Origin: CAYOWQ01 sp964407695
GTDB taxonomy: Bacteria > Planctomycetota > Phycisphaerae > Phycisphaerales > SM1A02
Assembly (NCBI GenBank): GCA_964407695.1
Contig: CAYOWQ010000001.1
Span: forward strand, 1-64,000
Direction: 5' to 3'
Length of the DNA stretch: 64,000 nucleotides
Part shown: positions 1-7,418 of the stretch, one piece after another
How positions within the stretch are numbered: position 1 is the first letter of the stretch
Layout: every line of letters starts with the position of its first letter
The notes under the pieces: model-generated
Seen by the model: only the letters and a program-made list of their open reading frames with translations
Told to the model about the DNA's origin: nothing
Database searches by the model: none
Translations under genes and position numbers: made by a program

Positions 1-100
1 TATACTTGAACCCAGACTCTCATAGACCCCGGTACAGAAAACGGGGGCAGGTCAGTCGGAACTATGCATGGCCCACGTCAATATCCTTGGGCATTGTCGG

Positions 101-733
101 TCATGCACGAATTGCGTCATTGACCAAACCAACTTCAATTGTGCAAACGCTGCTCAAATCAAAGGGAACCGGCTCCAACCGTCCCGCTGCCTCTCCCTTC
201 ATGTAACATTGCACAAGCCATTCCAAATTTAATTCGCTACGCAGGAGCCCAAATGGAGTTATCGCACCACGCCAGTCAGGAAAAGAGCCTGGGTCAGCAA
301 ACAATCCACCTTCTATTAATGAGAAGTGACCAAGTCCCACTACATCCAAGCCCAGCCAAGTAATATGCTCGTCTGCCACCGCAACTGATTTCTTAACTTG
401 TGTCAACCGTTCGGAACGCACTGCAATCATCTCGTTGGCTACAATAGGTTGATTAGAATGCTCAAGAAGCCTTTGTGCACTCAACAAATCCGTTAGCAGC
501 CTGATACCTGTTGCATCATCATTCTGTTCGGCGAGCAGCCGATATTGATGGCGCAAGGATTCCGGTAGATCGCCATCATAATATGCCTCGTCAATATCAA
601 ACCATGCCATACGATCGATCCCAAAGTAGGAAATTTCGCCAAGTCGCGGCGCCGTACGTCGGTATGCACCGCGACCTTGCTGATCGCAATTCATCTCGGG
701 ACGCCTCACAACCATGTAACCCTGAATTTGCAT
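101..733 (-). CDS. Putative immunity protein paired with the orphan Hint-toxin
   Basis: A 210-residue soluble protein with no signal peptide or membrane segment that I can see. I do not recognise its family. The putative role rests on position: it begins five bases after the stop of a polymorphic-toxin fragment on the same strand, where immunity genes normally sit. The ATG at 733 is favoured because a GAGG lies about eight bases upstream, overlapping the toxin's last codons, which suggests translational coupling. An internal Met (residue 42, before 'AWFDIDEAYYDGDLPES') is an alternative start. The protein is acidic and rich in Leu, Asp and Glu, as immunity proteins often are. Its codons are more AT-rich than those of the genes to the right of the island, which fits horizontal acquisition. 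No catalytic motif is apparent. Confidence 0.55.
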   Translation of the reverse strand: MQIQGYMVVRRPEMNCDQQGRGAYRRTAPRLGEISYFGIDRMAWFDIDEAYYDGDLPESLRHQYRLLAEQNDDATGIRLLTDLLSAQRLLEHSNQPIVANEMIAVRSERLTQVKKSVAVADEHITWLGLDVVGLGHFSLIEGGLFADPGSFPDWRGAITPFGLLRSELNLEWLVQCYMKGEAAGRLEPVPFDLSSVCTIEVGLVNDAIRA

Positions 734-738
734 CGAAG

Positions 739-1386
739 CTACCTCGGTTTGACTCCTGGCATAACGGGAACGTGACCACCCCGGCCACAGCCCTCAAGAT
801 GAATATGCGGCACCGGATTGGAAGTCCAATTGGATGGAGTAGCAACGTCTCCCGGTATTGCTCGCCTCCTCAGCCCAACTTCTGTGGCCCAATCGAGTAC
901 GGTCTCTGCGTCGTCTACTGATAGTGGCTTACGGCCACCGTGGGTAGCCTCCTCAACTAGTTCCTTGAGCGCACGCTGACTAGGCGTCATTGCAGCGCTA
1001 TTGTTGTGAACAAGAAGGCCGCTTTCGCCGACGGCGTACAGTTGCAGATCCTTGACGTGCAGATTGTAGACCTGCACCCGTTCGGTGCGGATGGTCAGGC
1101 CGGAGACGGTGGCGCTTGCTCCGGTGCGGGTCAGGAATCGGTCGCCAAGTCGCAGCCAGCGGGCCTCGGTCCAGCGGCCAGACGGGGTCATTTGGGAGTC
1201 GTGGATCGGGAGTTCGGTGCATGCCGGGCGCTCGTCGAGCTGGTCGCCGCTCACCACCCAGAACGGATGGCCGCCGGTGCAATCGATCGACTCCGTTCGG
1301 TCAGATGAGCCGTCGTCAATCGCGATCTCAAGCCGGACCATGTCGCCGAAGTAATCGCGGACCTGGATGTCTTCGACAGTTGCCAA
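739..1386 (-). CDS. Orphan polymorphic toxin fragment: C-terminal half of Hint domain plus toxin tip
   Basis: Residues 1 to about 130 match the second half of a pretoxin Hint (autoprocessing) domain: 'GGHPFWVV' is the TxxHPF-type block, and 'VYNLHV...YAVGESGLLVHN' is the usual end of the domain. The final 85 or so residues are a separate toxin tip with 'PHIHLEG' and 'GRGGHVPV' motifs. The histidines could be catalytic, but I cannot name the family. The first Hint block, with the nucleophilic Cys, is missing. Reading upstream in frame gives only eight more codons before a TAG at 1411-1413, and the best start is a TTG at 1384-1386. It is therefore a displaced toxin tail, not a full effector, probably kept as a reservoir for recombination with an RHS gene. 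A putative immunity gene follows directly. Confidence 0.7.
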   Translation of the reverse strand: MATVEDIQVRDYFGDMVRLEIAIDDGSSDRTESIDCTGGHPFWVVSGDQLDERPACTELPIHDSQMTPSGRWTEARWLRLGDRFLTRTGASATVSGLTIRTERVQVYNLHVKDLQLYAVGESGLLVHNNSAAMTPSQRALKELVEEATHGGRKPLSVDDAETVLDWATEVGLRRRAIPGDVATPSNWTSNPVPHIHLEGCGRGGHVPVMPGVKPR

Positions 1387-1469
1387 CTGCCATTCGTGAG
1401 ACGACTGGTTCTACGACCAGATTCTGTCGCGCGATTGATTAGCTTTCATCGGAGCGGGACCGGCGAATA

Positions 1470-2138
1470 TCAAGGTAAGCGATCCCGGTCTCCATCAATG
1501 TAATGATCTCTCGTTGTTGTGCATCGAGTGATGTCTTCATGCGTCCAAACCATGTAACTCTCACCATCGTAAACAGTTAGTACAATGATTACAGCTCCAA
1601 CGGCAATCTGTTTTAAGTTGTCTACAGAAAGAAACTGCGATCTATCCGGACTGATTGAATAGTCGATTCTGGATGCCACGCAAATGATCTTGGTGTCGCC
1701 CAATGTAGCATTATCCAACAGCTCATCGACAATCGCCCGGGATGGCGCGCGCGACGAGCTGGCCAGATAGACCTCTTCACCGTACTGCAGGATATCCGAC
1801 CTTACAGTCCGAAGCCAACCGTCACCTGGCGCTGCTAGGCCTTGGAATGCAATACATATGCCGGCATTCTCGCGCTCAAGAAACGAAAGAAGTGTATTTG
1901 CAACGATTTCATGGCTAGCCTTCGATGTAATGGAAATCGATCTCCAATAATCTGAACGTACAATGCTCGAATCAAAGTCGACTGCATCCTCGACAGTCGC
2001 CTCATCCGGTATAAATGAATACATGTGACCGTGCGCAGTAACCTTCTCATTGTGAATAAACATTCCTAGTGTGCCACAACGACACAACTGAACGTCTAAA
2101 TAGTCGAATCCTTGGCTATGCTGTACGAATTTCTTCAT
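1470..2138 (-). CDS. Putative immunity protein for the RHS toxin tip
   Basis: A 222-residue protein of unknown family, starting three bases after the stop of the RHS toxin gene on the same strand, so the two are very likely translated together. It lacks a signal peptide. One hydrophobic stretch near residues 178-188 (around 'AVGAVIIVLTVYD') looks like a buried strand rather than a membrane helix. The gene is among the most AT-rich in the window. The immunity role is inferred from position and from the toxin-immunity logic of RHS loci; no motif proves it. The alternative is an unrelated accessory gene. Confidence 0.55.
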   Translation of the reverse strand: MKKFVQHSQGFDYLDVQLCRCGTLGMFIHNEKVTAHGHMYSFIPDEATVEDAVDFDSSIVRSDYWRSISITSKASHEIVANTLLSFLERENAGICIAFQGLAAPGDGWLRTVRSDILQYGEEVYLASSSRAPSRAIVDELLDNATLGDTKIICVASRIDYSISPDRSQFLSVDNLKQIAVGAVIIVLTVYDGESYMVWTHEDITRCTTTRDHYIDGDRDRLP

Positions 2139-2141
2139 GTT

Positions 2142-3287
2142 CTACGGTTTGGGCTGACAACTTCCATCTGGAAAGAGACGCCATCCATTTTCACCTGATC
2201 CTCGATAGTTCCAGTCCCAGTGAGGATCTATGCCAGGAGGGTGGTCAAGATGAGGATGAAGACTTTCTCCAGTCTCTGGTTTATACCAATTTGGACCCTT
2301 CTTTTCCCAGCCCGGGCCTGGCGAAACGTTTGGGGATTCAGGAGGGGTTGGGGGTTGGAGACCCTTAGAGCCATAACCGGCGCTGCCCGACTGCAGACTG
2401 GATCCGCCGCCGGTTGAATACATTACAGACCATGAACCGTTCGCGTGACGAATTGTGAGACTATAGAGCTGTCCTTGTATGATGCTGACACCAGTAATCA
2501 CACTGCCGGCAGCCAATGCCAAGTCAATCGCTCCCGTGACTGTGCCGCCCGTCACTAGGAGTAATGATCCACCACTATAGAGTAACTGGGCACCTTCTAC
2601 GAGGCCTCTGTAGACTCCAACGCCGCCAGCAAAGACCGATACACCAAACCCAACAGCTTCCCCAGCAACGTACGCACCAGAGTGCGGGTTAACAATACCG
2701 TCAAGGCCAAATGCGCCGCGGATATCCTCGCCAAACCCGAAGAGCGTCTGATCGCCGATCCCGGCTCCGAAGTCGATAAGGTTATCAAACCACGTACGAT
2801 GAGGTGCGTCGATGTACAATCCATACGGATCCAACGCTCCGATGGGATTGCCTCCGCAGTAGCCGTAAAGGCTCATCGAATCCACATAGCCCATGGGATC
2901 GCGTTCGAGCCAGCGGCCGAAGGCGACGTCGTAATGGCGGAAGCGGACGCAGTAGATGCGCAGCGACTGGTTGTATAGGTAGCCGCTGAATCCAATAGTG
3001 TTCCCAAAGCCCGACAGGTCGCCGGAGGCCAATCTGGCCGCGTAGCGGGAGGGGCCGATCAGGGCCGCATCGGTCGAGTTGATGACGCCATCGCGGTTGA
3101 TATCGGCATTGGGCAGATAGCCGGAGTCGTAGATGTTCTTGCCGACAGCGCCATCGACAAGGCCGTCATCGGTGGCGTCGACATCGCCGTCGCCATCGAT
3201 ATCGAGGGCCCAGTGATGAAACGCCTGGCCGAAGGGGTCGTAGTCGACGCGCTCGATCAGCGAGCCGGCCGTGTTGATGACCGCCAC
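2142..3287 (-). CDS. RHS-repeat-associated core protein with polymorphic toxin tip, 5'-truncated
   Basis: Residues 1-20 and about 95-155 form the RHS-associated core: 'ERVDYDPFGQ', 'GFSGYLYNQSLRIYCVRFR', 'FGRWLERDPMGY' and 'YGYCGGNPIGALDPYGL'. This core normally closes the RHS shell just before a variable toxin tip. A hydrophobic Gly-rich segment (about 175-270) follows, then a tip of about 60 residues with 'GESLHPHLDHPPGIDPHWDW' and 'WRLFPDG', which resembles bacterial toxin type 37. A dockerin/EF-hand-like insert ('DIDGDGDVDATDDG', 'DINRDGVINSTDAALIG') interrupts the core after the DPFG motif. The start is GTG. RHS-like coding continues upstream in frame ('VQYLWGSRYIDDAVLRR') to a stop at 3456-3458, so the N-terminal shell and secretion parts are absent. 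This is a tail fragment, possibly silent. Confidence 0.75.
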   Translation of the reverse strand: MAVINTAGSLIERVDYDPFGQAFHHWALDIDGDGDVDATDDGLVDGAVGKNIYDSGYLPNADINRDGVINSTDAALIGPSRYAARLASGDLSGFGNTIGFSGYLYNQSLRIYCVRFRHYDVAFGRWLERDPMGYVDSMSLYGYCGGNPIGALDPYGLYIDAPHRTWFDNLIDFGAGIGDQTLFGFGEDIRGAFGLDGIVNPHSGAYVAGEAVGFGVSVFAGGVGVYRGLVEGAQLLYSGGSLLLVTGGTVTGAIDLALAAGSVITGVSIIQGQLYSLTIRHANGSWSVMYSTGGGSSLQSGSAGYGSKGLQPPTPPESPNVSPGPGWEKKGPNWYKPETGESLHPHLDHPPGIDPHWDWNYRGSGENGWRLFPDGSCQPKP

Positions 3288-3484
3288 GACGCTGAACTGA
3301 GCATCGGTCAGGAGGTAGTGACGCAGGTCGGTGCTGTCGGTGAAGTCGCGATCGGCACCGTTGGCGTAGTTGGAGTTGGTGCGGCGAAGGACGGCGTCGT
3401 CGATGTAGCGGCTTCCCCAGAGATATTGAACGAGCCGGTCTTCGACCGCGACGGATCAATGTCCTGCCCGCCATCAACCCACCC

Positions 3485-4363
3485 TCACTGCCCGATCTTC
3501 TTCAACTTCCAATCCGGCGCATCCGCCTGGTCGGCCCAGCGGCGCATGTCGGTCAACTCCCCGTCGGTCAGCGTGCCCGCGCTGCCGTCGAGCAGGCCCA
3601 CGGCCGCCCGGTGGAAGTTGTATCGGCAGCTGAGATACCCGTAGTCCTTGGCGTTGGGCGGGGTTGGGTTGTCGGGCGTCGGCAGGGCGCTCACGTTTTC
3701 CGGATAGACATCCTTCCACTGCTTGCTCGTGGTGTATCGCGGCACCAGTCGGAAATATCCCTCCACCACCGGCGGGCCGCCGGGAAAAGTAGCGTTGGTG
3801 CGGGCCGAGCCGAAGGTGATCAACTCGCCCGGCCGCTTCACACGCGACAGCCGCGTGGCGTAGAACTTGCCGTAGTTCTTTTCATACAGCGAATTGAAAC
3901 CGAAGCCGTCGGAGTGGCTGTCGCCGCCGATGAAGGTGCTGTTCAGCCCCATGGTTGGATACAGGCTGACGAAGTAGGTGAAGAGGTCTTCGTTCTTGAG
4001 CTGTTCCAGCAGCGCGGGATCGCTTACGAGGCCCGAGAGATTAAAGCTCAGGTAGGGGGCCAGCCGCCACGGATACCGCGCGGCCTCGGGTCCCGGCACC
4101 TTGGCGCCGCCCTCGGTCCGGGCATTCAGCCCCGGATTGAGGTCGTAATACCCCGGCATCAAGACCCCTTCGTGATCGGTGGCATAGCTGAGGTATCCGC
4201 CCATGAGCTGGCGGGCAAGGCTGATCTCACGGGCGGCGGCGGCCGAAGATCGCACCGAACTAAGCGCCGGCAGCAACAGGCCTACAACCACCAGGATGAT
4301 GGCGATGACGACGAGAAGCTCGGTCAGCGTGAAGGCGGAACGGCAGCGAGGAGAGGTTCGCAT
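3485..4363 (-). CDS. Prepilin-type N-terminal cleavage/methylation protein (pseudopilin)
   Basis: A 292-residue protein starting 'MRTSPRCRSAFTLTELLVVI', a class III (type IV prepilin) signal: a short basic leader, then F-T-L-x-E-L at the cleavage point, followed by a helix of about 22 hydrophobic residues. Family knowledge predicts cleavage before the Phe by a prepilin peptidase and export as a minor pilin or type II secretion pseudopilin. The body contains 'CRYNFHRAAVGLLDGS', like the H-x-DG C-terminal motif of the large planctomycete pseudopilin families. A longer frame reaches 4594, but it would overlap the divergent neighbour and displace the leader, so I chose the ATG at 4361-4363. It ends about 27 bases before the truncated RHS frame begins. 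Confidence 0.85.
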   Translation of the reverse strand: MRTSPRCRSAFTLTELLVVIAIILVVVGLLLPALSSVRSSAAAAREISLARQLMGGYLSYATDHEGVLMPGYYDLNPGLNARTEGGAKVPGPEAARYPWRLAPYLSFNLSGLVSDPALLEQLKNEDLFTYFVSLYPTMGLNSTFIGGDSHSDGFGFNSLYEKNYGKFYATRLSRVKRPGELITFGSARTNATFPGGPPVVEGYFRLVPRYTTSKQWKDVYPENVSALPTPDNPTPPNAKDYGYLSCRYNFHRAAVGLLDGSAGTLTDGELTDMRRWADQADAPDWKLKKIGQ

Positions 4364-4397
4364 GGGGAGATGGGGCGAGTTGGCAGGGAGAGGTGAA

Positions 4398-4425
4398 TGT
4401 ATATGATACTGAGACTCAATCGCAA
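4398..4425 (-). promoter_or_regulatory. Candidate promoter for the pseudopilin gene
   Basis: On the minus strand TTGCGA (4420-4425) is followed after 16 bases by TATACA (4398-4403), giving a predicted start of transcription near 4391, some 28 bases before the pseudopilin ATG. It lies in the 130-base divergent gap, the only place a promoter for either gene could be. This is a weak consensus match made by eye. Confidence 0.3.
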
Positions 4426-4499
4426 CGACCAGTCCCGTCTGGGGCGGTTGCGATGAACGCATCTGCATCCATCCGGCCCAAAAGGAGAAGGTGGTCCCT

Positions 4500-5537
4500 G
4501 TGAATCGACTCGTTTTCGCCCTTCCTGTAACCCTATTCGCGACTTTCTCGGTCTCGGCCGCGGAATCGGTCCCACATTTCTTCAACGCGCCCACTTTCGA
4601 CCAGTGGGTCTATCCCTTCAATCCGTCTCCAGGCTCGAGCGATACAGCGTCGACGTTTTCGTCCAACCTGCCGGATGGCTTCCCCTCCATCTTCGACAAC
4701 CGTGACGGTCAGATGCTGGTGATGTTTGATACCAGCGGCGTGATTGAGACCGGCCTTGATGCCTCGGCCTACGACGTCAGCAACGTCGTGGTCACGGTCA
4801 TGATCCAGAACGACAACGGTTTCACCTATGACCCGACGCCGGATTCCTACACCTCGTGGTTGCTGCCGAGCAATCGCCGGTATGTGCCCGATTCCGACGC
4901 CGGCCATCCGATCGAGATGTTCGGCACCGGATTCCGCAACGGCTACACCCCGCTGACCTATACGGAGAATGCGCCGTATTCATTCGTCGGGCCATTTGGA
5001 AAGGCGATCCGCAACTCCCATCCGATCGCCTTCAACTCCCCGGCCGCGGACCTCGATGCATCCAACTCGGTGGACCTGATGTTCGACCCCGTGAATTTCG
5101 CCGTCGGCCTGACCGACGAAGTCGCCCCCGGCAGCCCGGTTCCCGCTGGCACCACGTTCACCTTCACGATTGACCTGTCGAATCCGGACGTGAAGTCATA
5201 CGTGCAGGAGTCGCTCGCCACGGGACGGCTCTACTTCACCATCGCCTCGCTCTTCCAGACCGAACAGCAGGGCAGCACCGGTTACCCGCGGATCTTCACC
5301 AAGGAAAACCAACTCGTCATCGACGAACTCGCCAGCCCCGCCTCGCTCACGATCGACGTCCGCGTCAACAATGGCGGCCTCGTCGGCGATCTGAACGGTG
5401 ATGGAATCGTGGACGGCGCCGACCTCGGCCTGCTTCTGGCGGCCTGGGATTCCGACGATGCCGATGCCGATCTCAACGGCGACGGAACCGTGGATGGCGC
5501 TGACCTCGGCCTCCTGCTCGCGAACTGGACCCTTTGA
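4500..5537 (+). CDS. Secreted protein with C-terminal paired dockerin-like tag
   Basis: About 345 residues. The N-terminus 'MNRLVFALPVTLFATFSVSA' is a Sec signal peptide with AxA-like cleavage before 'AES'. The body (about 25-280) is beta-rich and matches no family I know. The C-terminus has two dockerin-like calcium loops, 'DLNGDGIVDGADLGLLLAAW' and 'DLNGDGTVDGADLGLLLANW', and the chain ends two residues later. I take the GTG at 4500 as start because GGAG at 4484-4487 is too close to the in-frame GTG at 4491. The protein is probably exported, with the tag acting in anchoring or sorting (inference). Five proteins in this window share the ending. A strong hairpin follows the gene. Confidence 0.75.
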   Translation: MNRLVFALPVTLFATFSVSAAESVPHFFNAPTFDQWVYPFNPSPGSSDTASTFSSNLPDGFPSIFDNRDGQMLVMFDTSGVIETGLDASAYDVSNVVVTVMIQNDNGFTYDPTPDSYTSWLLPSNRRYVPDSDAGHPIEMFGTGFRNGYTPLTYTENAPYSFVGPFGKAIRNSHPIAFNSPAADLDASNSVDLMFDPVNFAVGLTDEVAPGSPVPAGTTFTFTIDLSNPDVKSYVQESLATGRLYFTIASLFQTEQQGSTGYPRIFTKENQLVIDELASPASLTIDVRVNNGGLVGDLNGDGIVDGADLGLLLAAWDSDDADADLNGDGTVDGADLGLLLANWTL

Positions 5538-5553
5538 TCACCTTTGCCAGACT

Positions 5554-5583
5554 CGGCCGGCGCGGTTAAACCCGCGCCGGCCG
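5554..5583 (+). terminator. Terminator-like hairpin after the dockerin-tagged gene
   Basis: A perfect 12-base stem (CGGCCGGCGCGG at 5554-5565 pairing with 5572-5583) encloses the six-base loop TTAAAC. It begins 16 bases after the stop codon. No U-run follows, so it may terminate weakly or protect the 3' end of the mRNA. Confidence 0.6.
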
Positions 5584-5643
5584 GTGTACATCCATGGCCG
5601 CGGGCCGACGTATCATCTGTGCGGCGGTTGGTCGCCGCGGAAC

Positions 5644-7296
5644 ATGGATGTCGTCACGCTCACCGTCATGCAAGGGCCCGATCGCGGCAAGCGGTTTCAG
5701 TTGCCGCGTCACGAGCCGCAATTGATCGGCCGATCTTCTGAAGCGCTGCCCATCACCGATCACACGGTCTCCCGTCGCCACTCTGAGCTCACTCCCGACG
5801 ACGGGCACTGGTTCATCCGCGACCTTGAGTCGGCCAACGGCACCTTTGTCAATGGCGAGAAGATCACCGCCCGCGTCCGCCTTTCGCCGGGAGACCAGAT
5901 TCGCTGCGGCTCCACGCTGATGGTCTTCGCCCTCGAGCACGTGGACGAGGAAAAGAACAGTCCGATCAAGATCTTTGACGACGGTGAACTTGACGCGGCC
6001 ATCGAGCACACGATCCCCGCCTCCACCCATGGCGAAGAGGCTGCCGACCACCTGCGTGTGATCTATCAGCTGACCGCCCTCACTGCCGCGACAACCAATC
6101 GCGACGACATGCTCAACCGCGTGATGGACCTCGTCTTTGCCGAGTTCAAGCCTGATCGCGGCTTCATCCTGCTGACACACGAAGGCTCGGCCCGGCTCGA
6201 TCCGATGGTCGTGCGATACAAGACGCGGCCGCGAACCGCGCCCGAAGGCCACATTCCCGTTTCGCGCACCATCGTTCAGCACACGATTCAGAAGGGCGAA
6301 GGGGTGCTTTCGACCAATGCGATGAACGATGCGCGGTTTCGGTCGGGTGATTCGGTGCGGGAATACGGCATTCGCTCGGCCATCTGCGTGCCGATGCGCA
6401 TCGGCAACCAGACGCTGGGGGTGATCCATATCGATTCGTCGCTGGTCGACTTCACCTATTCCGAGGGGCATCTGCGGCTCATGACGGCGCTGGCCCAGCA
6501 TGCCGCGCTGGCTCTGCGCGCGGTGGAGCAGATCGGCGCTGCGGTGCAGACCGAGCGCCTCGCCGCCATGGGCGAGACGGTGGCAGCGCTTTCGCACTCG
6601 ATCAAGAACATTCTGCAGGGGCTTCGCGGCGGGGCCGACGCGGTCGAGCTGGCGATGAATCGCGGCGACCTTCAACTGGCCCGCGAGGGGTGGCCGATCC
6701 TGTCGCGCAACCTCGATCGCATCTTCTCACTGACGCTCAACATGCTGGCATGGTCGAAGGAGCGCAGTCTTGATCTTGAGATGGCATCGCTCTCGACGGT
6801 GATTCGCGAGGCGGTCGATCTCGTCATGGGGGCGTGCGAGCGCAAGAAGATCGCCATGATCGTCGATCTTGATGAGGCGATGCCCCCGGTGCCCATCGAC
6901 CCCCACGCGCTGCATCAGGCGCTCATGAACCTGCTGGCCAACGCCGTTGAGGCAGCACCGGAGAAGACCGGCGCCATTACGGTGCGATCGAAATTCCTCG
7001 GCGACGGGAAGGGGGTCGAAATCGCGGTGACGGATAACGGCCCCGGCGTGCAGCGCGAATTGATCGGCCGCATTTTCGATCCCTTCGTGTCGTCCAAGGG
7101 TCAGCGGGGCACGGGACTCGGCCTGGCCGTGACGCGCAAGATCGTGAACCAGCACGGCGGCTCGATTCATCTGGAAAGCGAGCTCGGCCGCGGGGCGACG
7201 TTTGTGATCCACCTTCCGGTCGAAACCGCCCAGGGCGACAGTTCGCAGACCCACCTGCCGCGGCCGCTTTCGGGTGGGATGGAGGAGGAGTTCTAG
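5644..7296 (+). CDS. FHA-GAF sensor histidine kinase
   Basis: About 550 residues, apparently cytoplasmic. Residues 1-98 form an FHA domain that binds phosphothreonine partners ('LIGRSS' 28-32, 'SRRH' 43-46, 'NGT' 65-67). Residues 125-300 form a GAF domain ('IPVSRTIVQHTI', 'GIRSAICVPM', 'LGVIHID'). The kinase part has an H-box with the likely phospho-accepting His318 ('VAALSHSIKNILQG'), an N-box ('LMNLLANAVEAAPE'), and G-boxes ('DNGPGV', 'GTGLGLAVTRKIV'). No membrane segment or receiver is present. I chose the ATG at 5644 because a longer frame would run back through the preceding dockerin gene. FHA plus histidine kinase suggests crosstalk between Ser/Thr kinases and two-component signalling (inference). 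No partner regulator is adjacent. Confidence 0.88.
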   Translation: MDVVTLTVMQGPDRGKRFQLPRHEPQLIGRSSEALPITDHTVSRRHSELTPDDGHWFIRDLESANGTFVNGEKITARVRLSPGDQIRCGSTLMVFALEHVDEEKNSPIKIFDDGELDAAIEHTIPASTHGEEAADHLRVIYQLTALTAATTNRDDMLNRVMDLVFAEFKPDRGFILLTHEGSARLDPMVVRYKTRPRTAPEGHIPVSRTIVQHTIQKGEGVLSTNAMNDARFRSGDSVREYGIRSAICVPMRIGNQTLGVIHIDSSLVDFTYSEGHLRLMTALAQHAALALRAVEQIGAAVQTERLAAMGETVAALSHSIKNILQGLRGGADAVELAMNRGDLQLAREGWPILSRNLDRIFSLTLNMLAWSKERSLDLEMASLSTVIREAVDLVMGACERKKIAMIVDLDEAMPPVPIDPHALHQALMNLLANAVEAAPEKTGAITVRSKFLGDGKGVEIAVTDNGPGVQRELIGRIFDPFVSSKGQRGTGLGLAVTRKIVNQHGGSIHLESELGRGATFVIHLPVETAQGDSSQTHLPRPLSGGMEEEF

Positions 7297-7418
7297 TCGG
7301 CGCGACTCATGAGGTTGTGCTGCGACTGTGCGGGCGATAACCATGAGGACATGCGACATGAATGTTCGTTCATCGCAGCAGGTTGATGCCGTCGCTACGA
7401 TCGCAGTTGGAGGACGCC

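Noticed and set aside
1..3480. Prophage or transposon as carrier of the toxin island
   Set aside because: No integrase, transposase, terminal inverted repeat or attachment-site duplication could be identified in the window.
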